From: Sphaerisporangium fuscum
GTDB lineage: Bacteria; Actinomycetota; Actinomycetes; Streptosporangiales; Streptosporangiaceae
NCBI RefSeq assembly: GCF_018531465.1
Contig: NZ_JAHDTF010000019.1
Coordinates: forward strand, 166,955-230,954
Direction: 5' to 3'
DNA length: 64,000 nt
Positions 52,730 through 62,775 of the stretch are shown here, in pieces; the stretch's first letter is position 1; each line of letters opens with the position of its first letter. Below the pieces are notes generated by a model. It did not search any database, had not been told where the DNA came from, and saw nothing but the letters and a program-made list of their open reading frames with translations. The position numbers were made by a program, and so were the translations under genes.

Positions 52730-52978
52730 ATGAGCTGGGATCCGACCGGAGCGGCACGGCTCAACCTGACATTCGACCCGGAAGACCTCAGCGTCCCGCA
52801 GCGTGAGGGGGACGCCTGCGTGGTGTGCCACAAGAAGTGGCCCCGGCCCCGCGTCCGCGTCGGAAGGCTGCCGAACGACGCCCCCGTCATGGCCTGCGAG
52901 GAGTGCGCCCACGCACTGCTGCCCGCCGCTCCCGCGCCGCGCCAGAAGCCCTCCACCAAGCGTGCCGCGCTGCCGTAG
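52730..52978 (+). CDS. Small zinc-ribbon-like protein
   Basis: An 82-residue protein with two Cys pairs: CVVCHKKW (about 31-34) and CEECAHALL (about 57-60), the CxxC-CxxC pattern of a zinc ribbon. N-terminal acidic stretch and a basic, Pro-rich tail. ATG 52730 with GGGAG 4 bp upstream; GTG 52727 is too close. Its stop abuts the stop of the converging saccharopine-dehydrogenase-like gene. A consensus-like TTGACA lies at 52650. Function unknown. Confidence 0.7.
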   Translation: MSWDPTGAARLNLTFDPEDLSVPQREGDACVVCHKKWPRPRVRVGRLPNDAPVMACEECAHALLPAAPAPRQKPSTKRAALP

Positions 52979-54241
52979 TCACTGCTCGCGCATCCCCCAC
53001 GGGGAGCCGTACTCGTTCAGCAGGTCCAGGAACGGCAGCGGGTCGAACGCCTCCGGGCCGAGCACGCCCTCGCCCTTCCAGATGCCGCGCGCGAGCAGCT
53101 CCAGGGCGACCACCGGGTGCACCGCGGTCTGCCACACGACCGCCTGGGCGCCGTACTCCCGCATGGACCACTCGTTGTCGACCACGTGGTAGAGGTACAC
53201 CTCGCGCGGCTCGCCGTCGACGCCGACGCCCTTGATCCAGGTGCCGGCGCACGTCTTGCCGCGCATCCGCTCGCCCAGGGTCGCCGGGTCGGGCAGCGAC
53301 GCCGCCACGACGTCGCGCGGTGACACCTCGGCGCCCCGGACCCGTACCGGCTCGGTCGAGTCGAGTCCCAGCTTGTGGAGGGTGCGCAGCACCTCGATGA
53401 ACTCGCTGCCGAGACCGTACTTGAAGGTGACCCGGCCGGCCTTCACCCAGCGCGGGACCAGCAGCACCTCCTCGTGCTCGACGTTCACGCACTCCACCGG
53501 GCCGATGCCCTCGGGGAAGTCGAACACCTCCGGCTCGCTGAACGGCTCGGTGGTGTGCCAGCCGCCGTTCTCCCAGATGACCGGCGGGTTGAGGCACTCT
53601 TCGATGGTGGTCCAGATCGAGAAGGTGGGCGCGAAGGCCTCCTCGCCGTCCGGGCCCTCGACGACGAGGTTGGCACCGTCGCGGATGCCGATCTCGTCGA
53701 TGCTCTCGAAGAGGTGGTCGGCGGCGTACCTGGCGAAGACGTCGGCGAGGCCGGGCTCCACGCCCATGCCGACCAGCGCCAGCTTGCCGGCGGCCTCCCA
53801 CTGCGGCGCCATCGCGAACTGCTCGTCGCCCAGCTTCACCCCGGGCATCTCGTACGGCCGGTTCGGATGCGGGCGCGACAGGGACAGGGCCATGTCGAGA
53901 TAGTGGGCGCCGACGTTCAGCGCGGCGCGGAACAGGGACATGTTGAAGCGGGGGTCGACGGCGTTGAACAGGACGTCGCAGCGGTGCTCGCGCAGGGCGG
54001 CCTCCACCGCCTCCTGATCACCGGCGTCGAGGCCGATGGCGCTGAAGCGGGTGTCCCCCGCGGTGTCGGGCCCGTGCTCGGACCCGACCTGTTTAGAGAC
54101 CCTGACCTGTTTGGAGACCACGGCCTCGGCACGTGAACGGTCATAGTCGGCGACGACGATGTGCTCGAAGAAGTACCGGCGGGCGGCGATCGGGACCACG
54201 GCGGAACCCACGCCTCCCGCACCCACGAGAAGGATTCGCAT
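52979..54241 (-). CDS. Saccharopine-dehydrogenase-like protein (carboxynorspermidine-synthase type)
   Basis: A 420-residue NAD(P)-dependent protein. N-terminal Rossmann fold MRILLVGAGGVGSAVVPIAARR, then DVLFNAVDPRFNMSLFRAALNVGAHYLDMA (in part) and GMGVEPGLADVFARYAADHLF, all typical of the saccharopine/carboxynorspermidine dehydrogenase family. In actinomycetes this family is frequently found with gabT, PucR and polyamine transport genes. ATG 54241. A TGGTCGACCA palindrome sits 22 bp upstream. Exact reaction not deducible; an amine-linked reduction or oxidation is likely. Confidence 0.87.
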   Translation of the reverse strand: MRILLVGAGGVGSAVVPIAARRYFFEHIVVADYDRSRAEAVVSKQVRVSKQVGSEHGPDTAGDTRFSAIGLDAGDQEAVEAALREHRCDVLFNAVDPRFNMSLFRAALNVGAHYLDMALSLSRPHPNRPYEMPGVKLGDEQFAMAPQWEAAGKLALVGMGVEPGLADVFARYAADHLFESIDEIGIRDGANLVVEGPDGEEAFAPTFSIWTTIEECLNPPVIWENGGWHTTEPFSEPEVFDFPEGIGPVECVNVEHEEVLLVPRWVKAGRVTFKYGLGSEFIEVLRTLHKLGLDSTEPVRVRGAEVSPRDVVAASLPDPATLGERMRGKTCAGTWIKGVGVDGEPREVYLYHVVDNEWSMREYGAQAVVWQTAVHPVVALELLARGIWKGEGVLGPEAFDPLPFLDLLNEYGSPWGMREQ

Positions 54242-54262
54242 GACCAGACCGTACCAACTGAC

Positions 54263-54272
54263 TGGTCGACCA
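54263..54272. promoter_or_regulatory. Short palindrome upstream of saccharopine-dehydrogenase-like gene
   Basis: TGGTCGACCA, preceded by ACCAACTGAC, gives an ACTGACTGGTCGACCA pattern similar to many TetR sites. It lies 22-31 bp upstream of the start on the minus strand. Confidence 0.35.
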
Positions 54273-54396
54273 TTCAATATGTGAGGCACAAGAAGGTGAC
54301 GCATTTCACGACGGAATCCGTTGCGTAAGAGCGATCAAGAAGAGGAGATCAACGGTCGGAGCCGACGGAACCTCCGGATCGTCACATGCTGAGAGG

Positions 54397-54434
54397 GAGG
54401 CGCTCCGGAGTCAGGGGAGTATCCGGAGCGCCTC
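54397..54434 (-). terminator. Terminator downstream of the solute-binding protein
   Basis: Perfect 13-bp arms at 54397-54409 and 54422-54434 with a 12-nt loop, 69 bp past the stop of the lipoprotein gene on the minus strand. It separates that gene from the saccharopine-dehydrogenase-like gene. Confidence 0.7.
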
Positions 54435-54502
54435 TGGCAGGCGACGCCCAGCGGGGGGACGGGCGCGCCCGCGGCCTTCTCACGTCGTACCGATCACCCC
54501 GT

Positions 54503-55747
54503 CTACTCGACGAGCCGCGCCCATCGCGCGGCCCAGTCGTCGGTGTAGTCCGTGCATTCCCCGCCACGGCCACCGCAATCCTTCGTCGGGCGAACGGCAA
54601 AATGGATCTTTTCCAGCAGGGCGTCGTCGTCGATCCGGTAGGCGTCGCACGTCCGCTTCGCCTGGGCGGACTGCCCGGTCTTGACGGGCTCGTCCTTGAG
54701 CTTCCAGGTGCAGGCCAGCGGGTTGGCGGGAGCGAGCCCGTTCCACACCGCCGCCTGCTGCTGGACCTTGGCCGTGCTGGTCCAGTCGAGCCACCTGTAG
54801 GCGCAGTTGGGCGAGGCCGCACGCGCCGAGACCATCCACGAGTCGACCCAGCCCGTCATCGCGTCGCCGGAGGCCTTCACCGACCCGGCGCCGCGCAGGA
54901 GCATCAGCTGGTACGGCAGCGCGCGCGCCACCCGCGCCGTCCCTCCCGCGAACGCCTGGACCAGGTCGACAGGCTCCTTCCAGTAGGGACGCCCGTCGCC
55001 GCGCCACTGCTTCAGAAGATCGAAGGTGGCGTCGAGCTGGGGCCGGGTGAGCTGGAAGGGATCCTTGATGCCGAGCTCCGGCCGCTCCCCGGCCAGCAGC
55101 AGCGCGGCGTCGGCCACCGACATGGGGCTGTCCTTGAGCATGACCGGGCCGTCCTCGAGGGCGCCGGCCGCGGTGCCGTCGTGGATCGTGAGGAAGTATC
55201 CCCACAGGTAGGGCACGCCGTACACCGCGTCGCCGTCGGCGATGGACGGCTGCGACCGCAGCCACCGCGGGATCTGGTCATAATGCGGGATGAGCGAAGT
55301 GGTGAGCCGCGTGACCTTCTTCTCGGCGATCAGGCGCATCGCGGTCTGGGGCGGCGCCGACACCACGTCGAAGCTCGCCCTGGCGAGGTAGTCGTCGGCC
55401 GGCTCCCCCGACGGCGGGGACTGGAGGTTCACCCGGCAGCCGGTGCTCTTCTCGAACGGCGTGACCCAGTTGAAGTTGGGGTCGCCGCCGCCGTACTCGG
55501 CGTAGCCGGGGAAGGTCAGCACCGTCAGGGTGCCCTCCCCCGGCCCGAGACCCTTCGGCGTGGGCGAGGGCCGGCCCGTGGCGGACGCGGAGGGGGAGGG
55601 CGAGGTAGGGGCCGCCGAGGTCACGCGCCCGGCGGCCGCCCGCGTCGTCCCGGGGACGGCCGACGGCCCGCCGCACGCCGCGAGGGCGACCACCGACGAC
55701 GCCAGAAGACCGGCGACCCCGATACGTCGTCGACTCACCGCTGCCAT
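54503..55747 (-). CDS. Extracellular solute-binding lipoprotein (polyamine-type)
   Basis: A 414-residue lipoprotein. Lipobox VALAAC (Cys near 25), then a Ser/Thr/Pro linker (about 40-65). The binding domain starts at LTVLTFPGYAEYGG, a pattern seen in spermidine/putrescine-binding PotD/PotF proteins, with FNWVTPFEKSTGCRVN, VVSAPPQTAMRLIAEKKV and YGVPYLWGYFLT. It should deliver a polyamine or related cation to an ABC importer, but no permease or ATPase gene is adjacent. ATG 55747. Confidence 0.87.
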   Translation of the reverse strand: MAAVSRRRIGVAGLLASSVVALAACGGPSAVPGTTRAAAGRVTSAAPTSPSPSASATGRPSPTPKGLGPGEGTLTVLTFPGYAEYGGGDPNFNWVTPFEKSTGCRVNLQSPPSGEPADDYLARASFDVVSAPPQTAMRLIAEKKVTRLTTSLIPHYDQIPRWLRSQPSIADGDAVYGVPYLWGYFLTIHDGTAAGALEDGPVMLKDSPMSVADAALLLAGERPELGIKDPFQLTRPQLDATFDLLKQWRGDGRPYWKEPVDLVQAFAGGTARVARALPYQLMLLRGAGSVKASGDAMTGWVDSWMVSARAASPNCAYRWLDWTSTAKVQQQAAVWNGLAPANPLACTWKLKDEPVKTGQSAQAKRTCDAYRIDDDALLEKIHFAVRPTKDCGGRGGECTDYTDDWAARWARLVE

Positions 55748-55817
55748 GACCGGACCCCCTCGCGCCCTCGACTTCCGCTGGAAGCCTATAGTCCGGTGAC
55801 GGCGGCGGCCGGACGCC

Positions 55818-57322
<1,505 letters not shown>

Positions 57323-57326
<4 letters not shown>

Positions 57327-58648
57327 TTGCCGTACTCCTCGTTGATGGTCTCGAGCGCGGTGACGATGATGCCGAGCCCCTCGCGCGCCTCGTCGTCGGT
57401 GAGCGTCAGCGGCGGCGCCATGCGCAGCACGTTGCCGTACAGGCCGCCCTTGCCGGCGAGCAGGCCGAGCTTCTTGGTCTCCTCCATGAAGCGGCCCGCC
57501 AGCGCCGGGGCGGGAGCGCCGGTGGCGGGGTCGACCAGCTCCAGAGCGAACATCAGGCCCTTGCCGCGCACGTCACCCACGATGGGCAGGCGGCCCTTGG
57601 CCTCGCGCAGCCCTTCGAGCAGGATGGCGCCGGTGGTGGCGGCGCGGGCCTGCAGGTCGTGGTCGAGCACGTAGTCGAGGGTCGCGTTGGCGGCCGCCAT
57701 GGAGATCGGGTTGCCGCCGAAGGTCGACAGGCCGATCGCGTGCAGGCCGTCCATCAGGTCGCCGCGGGCGACCACGCCACCGACCGCGAACCCGTTGCCG
57801 AGCCCCTTGGCGAAGGTCATCATGTCCGGCGTCATGCCGTGGTTGTGGATGCCGAAGAACGCCGAGCCGGTGCGGCCCCAGCCCGTCTGCACCTCGTCGG
57901 AGATGAAGAGGACGCCCTCCTCGTCGAGGACCTCCTTGTAGGCCCTGAACAGGCCGTCGGGAGCCATGGTGAAGCCGCCGACGCCCTGGATCGGCTCGGC
58001 GATCAGCGCGGCGACGTCGCCGCCGACGGCGGTGGCGAGGACGTGGCGGAGGTCCTCCACGCAGACCTTGATGTAGTCGGCGTCCGACAGGCCGCGGAAC
58101 TGCGGCAGGTGGCGGTCGGCGCCGTGCAGGAAGTGCACGTTGAGCGGGGAGAGCGAGTTGTTCTTCCAGCTGCGGTTGCTGGTCACGGCGACCGCGCCGA
58201 AGCTGCGGCCGTGGTAGCTCTGCCGCATGGCGAGCACCTGGCCGGTCTTGCGGGCGTAGGTGGCCAGCAGCAGGGCCGCCTCGTTGGCCTCGGTGCCGGA
58301 GTTGGTGAAGAAGACCTTGGCGTTCTCGATGCCCGACAGCCTGGCGATCTTCTCGGCCAGCTCGACCTGGGCGCGCAGGAGGTAGACGGTGCTGGTGTGC
58401 ACGACGCCGGTGGCGAGCTGACGCTCGACCGCCTCGCGCACCTCGGGCACGTCGTACCCGATCATGTTGGTCAGGATGCCGGCGAAGAAGTCGAGGTAGG
58501 TGTGGCCTTCGGCGTCGACGACGCGGTTGCCCTTCCCCCGCACGATCTCGATCGGCTGGTCGTAGTAGAGGGACAACCAGTTGGGCATGACGGCACGATG
58601 GCGCGCAAGCAGGTCGGACATAGTCCGATTATGGCCATTTATGCCCAT
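57323..58648 (-). CDS. Class III aminotransferase (beta-alanine/omega-amino acid type)
   Basis: A 441-residue PLP enzyme: GKGNRVVDAEGHTYLDFFAGI, FFTNSGTEANEAALLLA, MRQSYHGRSFGAVAVTS, IAEPIQGVGGFT, FISDEVQTGWGRTG and MMTFAKGLGNGFAVGG with the PLP Lys. Similar to alanine-glyoxylate/beta-alanine transaminases. ATG 58648 is selected because GGAGGTG lies 6 bp upstream; ATG 58621 lacks such a site. Operonic with mmsA (4-bp overlap), so beta-alanine-like amines are the probable substrates. Confidence 0.92.
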
Positions 58649-58711
58649 CGGTCACACCTCCAAGGTGTCGGCGTACCGCGAATTCACCTTACATGCTGCT
58701 GCCTCGCTTGC

Positions 58712-58724
58712 GGACATGATGTCC
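58712..58724. promoter_or_regulatory. Perfect palindrome upstream of the aminotransferase
   Basis: GGACAT-G-ATGTCC, 64 bp upstream of the aminotransferase start. Its geometry (single central base) is like the TTGTCCAC-C-GTGGACAA site at 51109, and its GGAC/GTCC core is shared, so one of the PucR regulators may bind both. Confidence 0.45.
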
Positions 58725-58733
58725 TGACATAGA

Positions 58734-58765
58734 GACGGCCCTCCGGCATCGGCCGGAGGACCGTC
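58734..58765 (-). terminator. Terminator of the MFS gene
   Basis: GACGG-N-CCTCCGGC paired with GCCGGAGG-N-CCGTC (one internal mismatch, 4-nt loop), 6 bp past the MFS stop on the minus strand. Confidence 0.75.
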
Positions 58766-58771
58766 GCCTGC

Positions 58772-60289
58772 TCACGCGACCGGCTCATGCTGGGGCGCGG
58801 CGGCGGGAACGGGACGCGGACGCAGCACCACGAAGGCGAGCGCGCCCGCGGCCAGGGTGAACGCCACACCGACCCAGGAACCGAAGGACATCGCCGACAC
58901 GAAGGCCTCCTTGGCCGTGCGCGCGAGGCCGGGGTCGCCGGTGGCCAGCGCCGCGCCGATGGAGTCCCTGGCCGCCGCCGGAGCGCTTTCGGGCATCTCG
59001 GCGGTGTACACCCCCGCGAGCACGCTGCCGAGGACGGCCACGCTGAGCGCCATGCCCACCTGTTGGACGGTGTCGTTCAGCGCCGAGCCCACGCCGGCGT
59101 GCTCCGGCGGCACCGCGCTCAGCAGGGTGGTGTAGGCGGCCGGCCCGGCGATACCACCGCCGACCCCCATGATCAGCAGTCCGGCGATGAGCTTGCCGTA
59201 CCCGTCGGACGGCCCGATGAGCCCCAGCGTCGCGAAGCCACCGGCCATGATCACCATGCCGAGCGCGACCAGCACGCGGTTGCTGACCCGCTGCCCCAGA
59301 CCGGCGCCGGCCGCGTTGAACACCGCCGCGGCGACCGCGTACGGCAGCAGCCCGAGGCCCGCCTTCATCGGCTCGTACCCCAGCACGAACTGCAGGTACT
59401 GGGTGAGCATCAGCAGCAGCGCGCCGGTGCCGAACGACATCAGCACGATGGAGAACGACGACCCGCTGAAGTTCCGGTCGCGGAACAGCCGCAGCGGAAG
59501 CATGGGGTGGGCCGAACGCCGCTCCCACAGCACGAAGCCCGTGAGCGCCACCACGGCCACGGCGACGGCCGCCAGCGTGCCGCCCGAACTCCACCCGTCC
59601 CGGGGACCGGTGATGATCATGTACACCAGGGCGGTCATGCCGGCCGTCGACAGCAGGGCGCCGAGCGGGTCGGTCGGCCTCGCCGGGCCGCGCGACTCGG
59701 GCATCAGCAGCACGGCCGCGACGATGGCCAGCACGGCGATCGGCACGTTCAGCAGGAACACCGAGCCCCACCAGTAGTGCTGGAGCAGGAAGCCGCCGAG
59801 GGTCGGCCCCGCGATCACGCCCACCATGGCCACCGCGCTCCACGCCGCGAAGGCCTTGCGGCGCTCGGAGTCGTCGAAGACGGTGATCACGATCGACAGC
59901 GTGCTCGGCATCAGGAACGACCCGCCCACGCCCATCAGCGCGCGAGCGCCGATCACCTGCCACGGCTCCTGGGCCATCGTCGCCACCAGCGAGGCCCCGC
60001 CGAACAGCGCGAGCCCCACGATGAGGAAGCGGCGGCGGCCGTACCGGTCGGACAGGCTTCCGGCGGTCAGCAACAGGCCGGCGAACACCAGGATGTAGGC
60101 GTCGATGATCCACTGGATGTCCGCCGGCGTGGCGCCGAGGTCGCGGATCAGCGAGGGGATCGCCAGGTTCAGCACCGTGTTGTCCACGACGAGCACCAGC
60201 AGGCTCAGGCACAGGACGCTGAGGATCCACCAGCGTTTCGGATTCTTCTGACCGGGTTCTTCTCGTACAGTGTTCGAGGTCACTCGCAC
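58772..60289 (-). CDS. MFS efflux transporter (DHA2/EmrB type, 14 TMS)
   Basis: A 505-residue transporter: TM1 LVVDNTVLNLAIPSLIRDLG, GSLSDRYGRRRFLIVGLALFG after TM2, GPTLGGFLLQHYWWGSVFLLNVP (motif C region, in part) and about 14 helices. Drug/H+ antiporter type. GTG 60289 has GAGGAGG 10 bp upstream. Three operator sites straddle this start, one of them inside codons 3-8. Divergent from and surely controlled by the TetR gene at 60357. Confidence 0.93.
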   Translation of the reverse strand: MRVTSNTVREEPGQKNPKRWWILSVLCLSLLVLVVDNTVLNLAIPSLIRDLGATPADIQWIIDAYILVFAGLLLTAGSLSDRYGRRRFLIVGLALFGGASLVATMAQEPWQVIGARALMGVGGSFLMPSTLSIVITVFDDSERRKAFAAWSAVAMVGVIAGPTLGGFLLQHYWWGSVFLLNVPIAVLAIVAAVLLMPESRGPARPTDPLGALLSTAGMTALVYMIITGPRDGWSSGGTLAAVAVAVVALTGFVLWERRSAHPMLPLRLFRDRNFSGSSFSIVLMSFGTGALLLMLTQYLQFVLGYEPMKAGLGLLPYAVAAAVFNAAGAGLGQRVSNRVLVALGMVIMAGGFATLGLIGPSDGYGKLIAGLLIMGVGGGIAGPAAYTTLLSAVPPEHAGVGSALNDTVQQVGMALSVAVLGSVLAGVYTAEMPESAPAAARDSIGAALATGDPGLARTAKEAFVSAMSFGSWVGVAFTLAAGALAFVVLRPRPVPAAAPQHEPVA

Positions 60290-60320
60290 AGTGTACGAGC
60301 CTCCTCGAACACTGTGCGAG
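60262..60320. promoter_or_regulatory. Three evenly spaced TetR operators
   Basis: 17-bp palindromes at 60262-60278, 60283-60299 and 60304-60320 share the consensus CTCGNACASTGTNCGAG. Their centres (60270, 60291, 60312) are exactly 21 bp apart, two helical turns, so dimers would bind side by side on one DNA face. They cover the MFS start and the divergent promoters. Confidence 0.85.
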
Positions 60321-60356
60321 TGGATTTATCCTGTAGGGGATGAAGGAGATCCGCGC

Positions 60357-61085
60357 GTGACGAGCAAACCGCCATTCACCTCGGTCTGGGCCCGCCGGCC
60401 CGACCCGAAACGCCCCTCCCGCGACCAGCCGGCGCTGAGCCGCGACCAGATCGTGCGCGCGGCCATCGAACTGCTCGACGCCGAGGGCATGGAAGCCCTC
60501 AGCATGCGCAAGCTCGGCGCCAGACTGGGAGCGGGCGCCACCAGCCTCTACTGGCACGTGACCAGCAAAGACCAGCTGCTGGAGCTCGTGCTCGACGAGG
60601 TCTACGGCGAGCCCGGCCTGCACGACCCCGCCCGGAGCGGCTGGCGCGAGGCCGTCTCCGCCTTCGCCCACGGCCTGCGCCAGGCGATCCTCAAACACCC
60701 CTGGTCGGTCGCGCTGATCGGCACCATGCCGAGCATCGGCCCGAACGCCATGGCCGTCTCCGCCATGCTCATGAAGGCCTTCCAGCTCGCCGGCTTCAAG
60801 GACGGCCTGGTCCGCGACTACGCCATGGGGGCCGTCATGTCGTACACCCTGGGCGCCACGATCCCCGAGGCGAGCTGGATGAACAGCATCGGCGAGGTGG
60901 AGACCCAGGAGTGGATGGACTCGATGCACCCGCAGATCGAGGTCGCCGCCGCCGACTACCCCGAGATGCTGGCCAGGTTCGAGAAATACGAGAAGATCGA
61001 CATCAATGTGGCCCGGGAGCTCAGCTTCGAATTCGGCCTGCTCGCGCTGCTCGACGGCCTGGAAGGTCGTATCGCGCAGCAGTGA
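60357..61085 (+). CDS. TetR-family regulator (TetR_C domain)
   Basis: A 242-residue regulator. N-terminal tail with SVWARRPDPKRPSR, HTH at about 25-70 (LSRDQIVRAAIELLDAEG, then SMRKLGARLGAGATSLYWHVTSKDQLLELVLDEV in part), and a long TetR_C-type ligand domain (WREAVSAFAHGLRQAILKHPW). The layout is that of repressors of MFS drug pumps. GTG 60357 with AAGGAGA 7 bp upstream. It should bind the three CTCG...CGAG sites. Confidence 0.93.
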   Translation: MTSKPPFTSVWARRPDPKRPSRDQPALSRDQIVRAAIELLDAEGMEALSMRKLGARLGAGATSLYWHVTSKDQLLELVLDEVYGEPGLHDPARSGWREAVSAFAHGLRQAILKHPWSVALIGTMPSIGPNAMAVSAMLMKAFQLAGFKDGLVRDYAMGAVMSYTLGATIPEASWMNSIGEVETQEWMDSMHPQIEVAAADYPEMLARFEKYEKIDINVARELSFEFGLLALLDGLEGRIAQQ

Positions 61086-61164
61086 ACCCGGCAGCCCCTG
61101 CGGCCTACACCATGTCAGGTAGTCGCCGGTCGTTCTTACATCGTGATCGGCTACGCTCGGACAT

Positions 61165-62775
61165 ATGCTACCGACCCTGGCCGACGTCCTGGCACTGGAC
61201 GCCGTCCGCCGAGGCAACCCGCGGGTCGTCGCGGGCGCCGACCGGCTGGACACCCGCGTGCGCTGGGTGCACGTCGGCGAGGTCAGCGACATCGCCCACC
61301 TCCTGCGCGGCGGCGAGCTCATCCTCACCACCGGCGTCGCCCTGCCCGACGAGCCCGACAAGCTGGCCGACTACATCGCCGACCTCGCCGCGGTGGGAGC
61401 CTCCGGCCTGATCGTCGAGCTCGGACGCCGGTTCATCCGCGAGCTGCCCCGCGCGGTCGTCGAGTCCGCCGAGACCCACGGTCTCCCGCTCGTCACGCTC
61501 GCCCGCGAGACGCCGTTCGTGCAGATCACCGAGTCGGTGCACGCCCGCATCATCGACATCCAGCTCGAAGAGCTCCGCGCCTCCGAGCACCTCCACGAGG
61601 TGTTCACCGAGCTGTCCGTCGAGGGCGCCTCGCCCGCCGAGGTGCTGCGGCAGGTCTCCCGCCTGTCGAGCCGGCCCGTGTTACTGGAGAACCTCGCCCA
61701 CCAGGTGCTCGCCTGCGAGTCCGCCGGGCGCGACACCGGCGTCCTGCTCGCGAACTGGGAGGCCCGCTCCCGCGCCGTCGCGCCCAGGGAGCGCACGGCG
61801 TACGACGCCACCTCCGGCTGGCTCGTCACGATGGTCGGCGCCCGCGGCCACGACTGGGGGCGGCTCATCCTCCTCTGCGAGTCGACGCCCGGGCCGCGCG
61901 ACATCGTCCTCGCCGAGCGGGCCGCCACGACGCTCGCCCTCGGCCGGCTGCTGGAGCGCCACCAGGAAAGCCTGGAACGCCAGGCGCACGGCACCATCAT
62001 CACCGGCATCCTCACCCACGCCTACGCCGACCCCGACGAGGCCGCCGCGCGGGCCCGCGCCGTCGGCGTCCCCCTCACCGGACGCAAGCTGATCAGCGTG
62101 GTCCTGCGGCTCACCGAGCCCACCGACACCGCCCTCAACCTCCAGGCCCGGCTCGGCGAGCTCGCCGAGGCCGCGGCCGCCGCCTGCCGCGACGCCAAGC
62201 TGCCCGCCCTCGTCGGCGCCCTCGACCAGAACCGCGTCGGCGTCCTGCTCCCCCTGCCGCCCCGCACCCTGGCCGAAGGAGCGCTGACCACCCTCGCCGA
62301 GCGACTGCGCACGACGTTCACCACGTCGTTCGTCCTGGCCGCCGGGTCGGTCGTCGAATCCGTCAGGGACGTACGGCGCAGCTTCCTCGAAGCCGAGCAG
62401 GTCGCCGAGGCCGCCGCGCGCCAGCCCGACCGGCGCCCGTTCTACCGCCTGCCCGACCTGCGGTTGCGGGGCCTGCTCCACCTGCTGCGCGACGACGCGC
62501 GGCTGCAGACGTTCGCCGAGCGGGAGCTCGGGCCGCTGCTCGCCCACGACGCCCACCGCGGCGGCGACCTCACCGGCATCCTGCGCGTCTACCTCGACGC
62601 CGGGCGCAACAAGGCCGTCGCCGCGCAGCGCGCCCACCTGTCCCGGCCCGCCTTCTACGACCGGCTCCGCCGCCTGGAGCGCATCCTCGACACCGACCTC
62701 GACGACGTCGAGTCGTGCCTGTCACTCCACGTCGCACTCCTCGCGCTGGAGTCGTTCCGAAGGGAGACCCGTTGA
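61165..62775 (+). CDS. PucR-family transcriptional regulator
   Basis: A 536-residue regulator: PucR domain at 5-125 (LADVLALDAVRRGNPRVVAG, RWVHVGEVSDIAHLLRGGEL, GLPLVTLARETPFVQI), central GGDEF-like region, and HTH_30 near 480-525 (TGILRVYLDAGRNKAVAAQRAHLSRPAFYDRL in part). Its TGA overlaps the TTG start of the P1-family peptidase gene, so it is co-translated with its likely target. ATG 61165. Confidence 0.93.
   Translation: MLPTLADVLALDAVRRGNPRVVAGADRLDTRVRWVHVGEVSDIAHLLRGGELILTTGVALPDEPDKLADYIADLAAVGASGLIVELGRRFIRELPRAVVESAETHGLPLVTLARETPFVQITESVHARIIDIQLEELRASEHLHEVFTELSVEGASPAEVLRQVSRLSSRPVLLENLAHQVLACESAGRDTGVLLANWEARSRAVAPRERTAYDATSGWLVTMVGARGHDWGRLILLCESTPGPRDIVLAERAATTLALGRLLERHQESLERQAHGTIITGILTHAYADPDEAAARARAVGVPLTGRKLISVVLRLTEPTDTALNLQARLGELAEAAAAACRDAKLPALVGALDQNRVGVLLPLPPRTLAEGALTTLAERLRTTFTTSFVLAAGSVVESVRDVRRSFLEAEQVAEAAARQPDRRPFYRLPDLRLRGLLHLLRDDARLQTFAERELGPLLAHDAHRGGDLTGILRVYLDAGRNKAVAAQRAHLSRPAFYDRLRRLERILDTDLDDVESCLSLHVALLALESFRRETR

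Noticed and set aside
58785..61361. An 858-codon minus-strand frame across the MFS and TetR genes
   Set aside because: Low-complexity shadow; two well-supported genes occupy the region in other frames.
61143..62771. In-frame extension upstream of the P1 peptidase
   Set aside because: It is the Arg/Pro-rich shadow of the PucR gene; the peptidase family N-terminus follows directly after TTG 62772.
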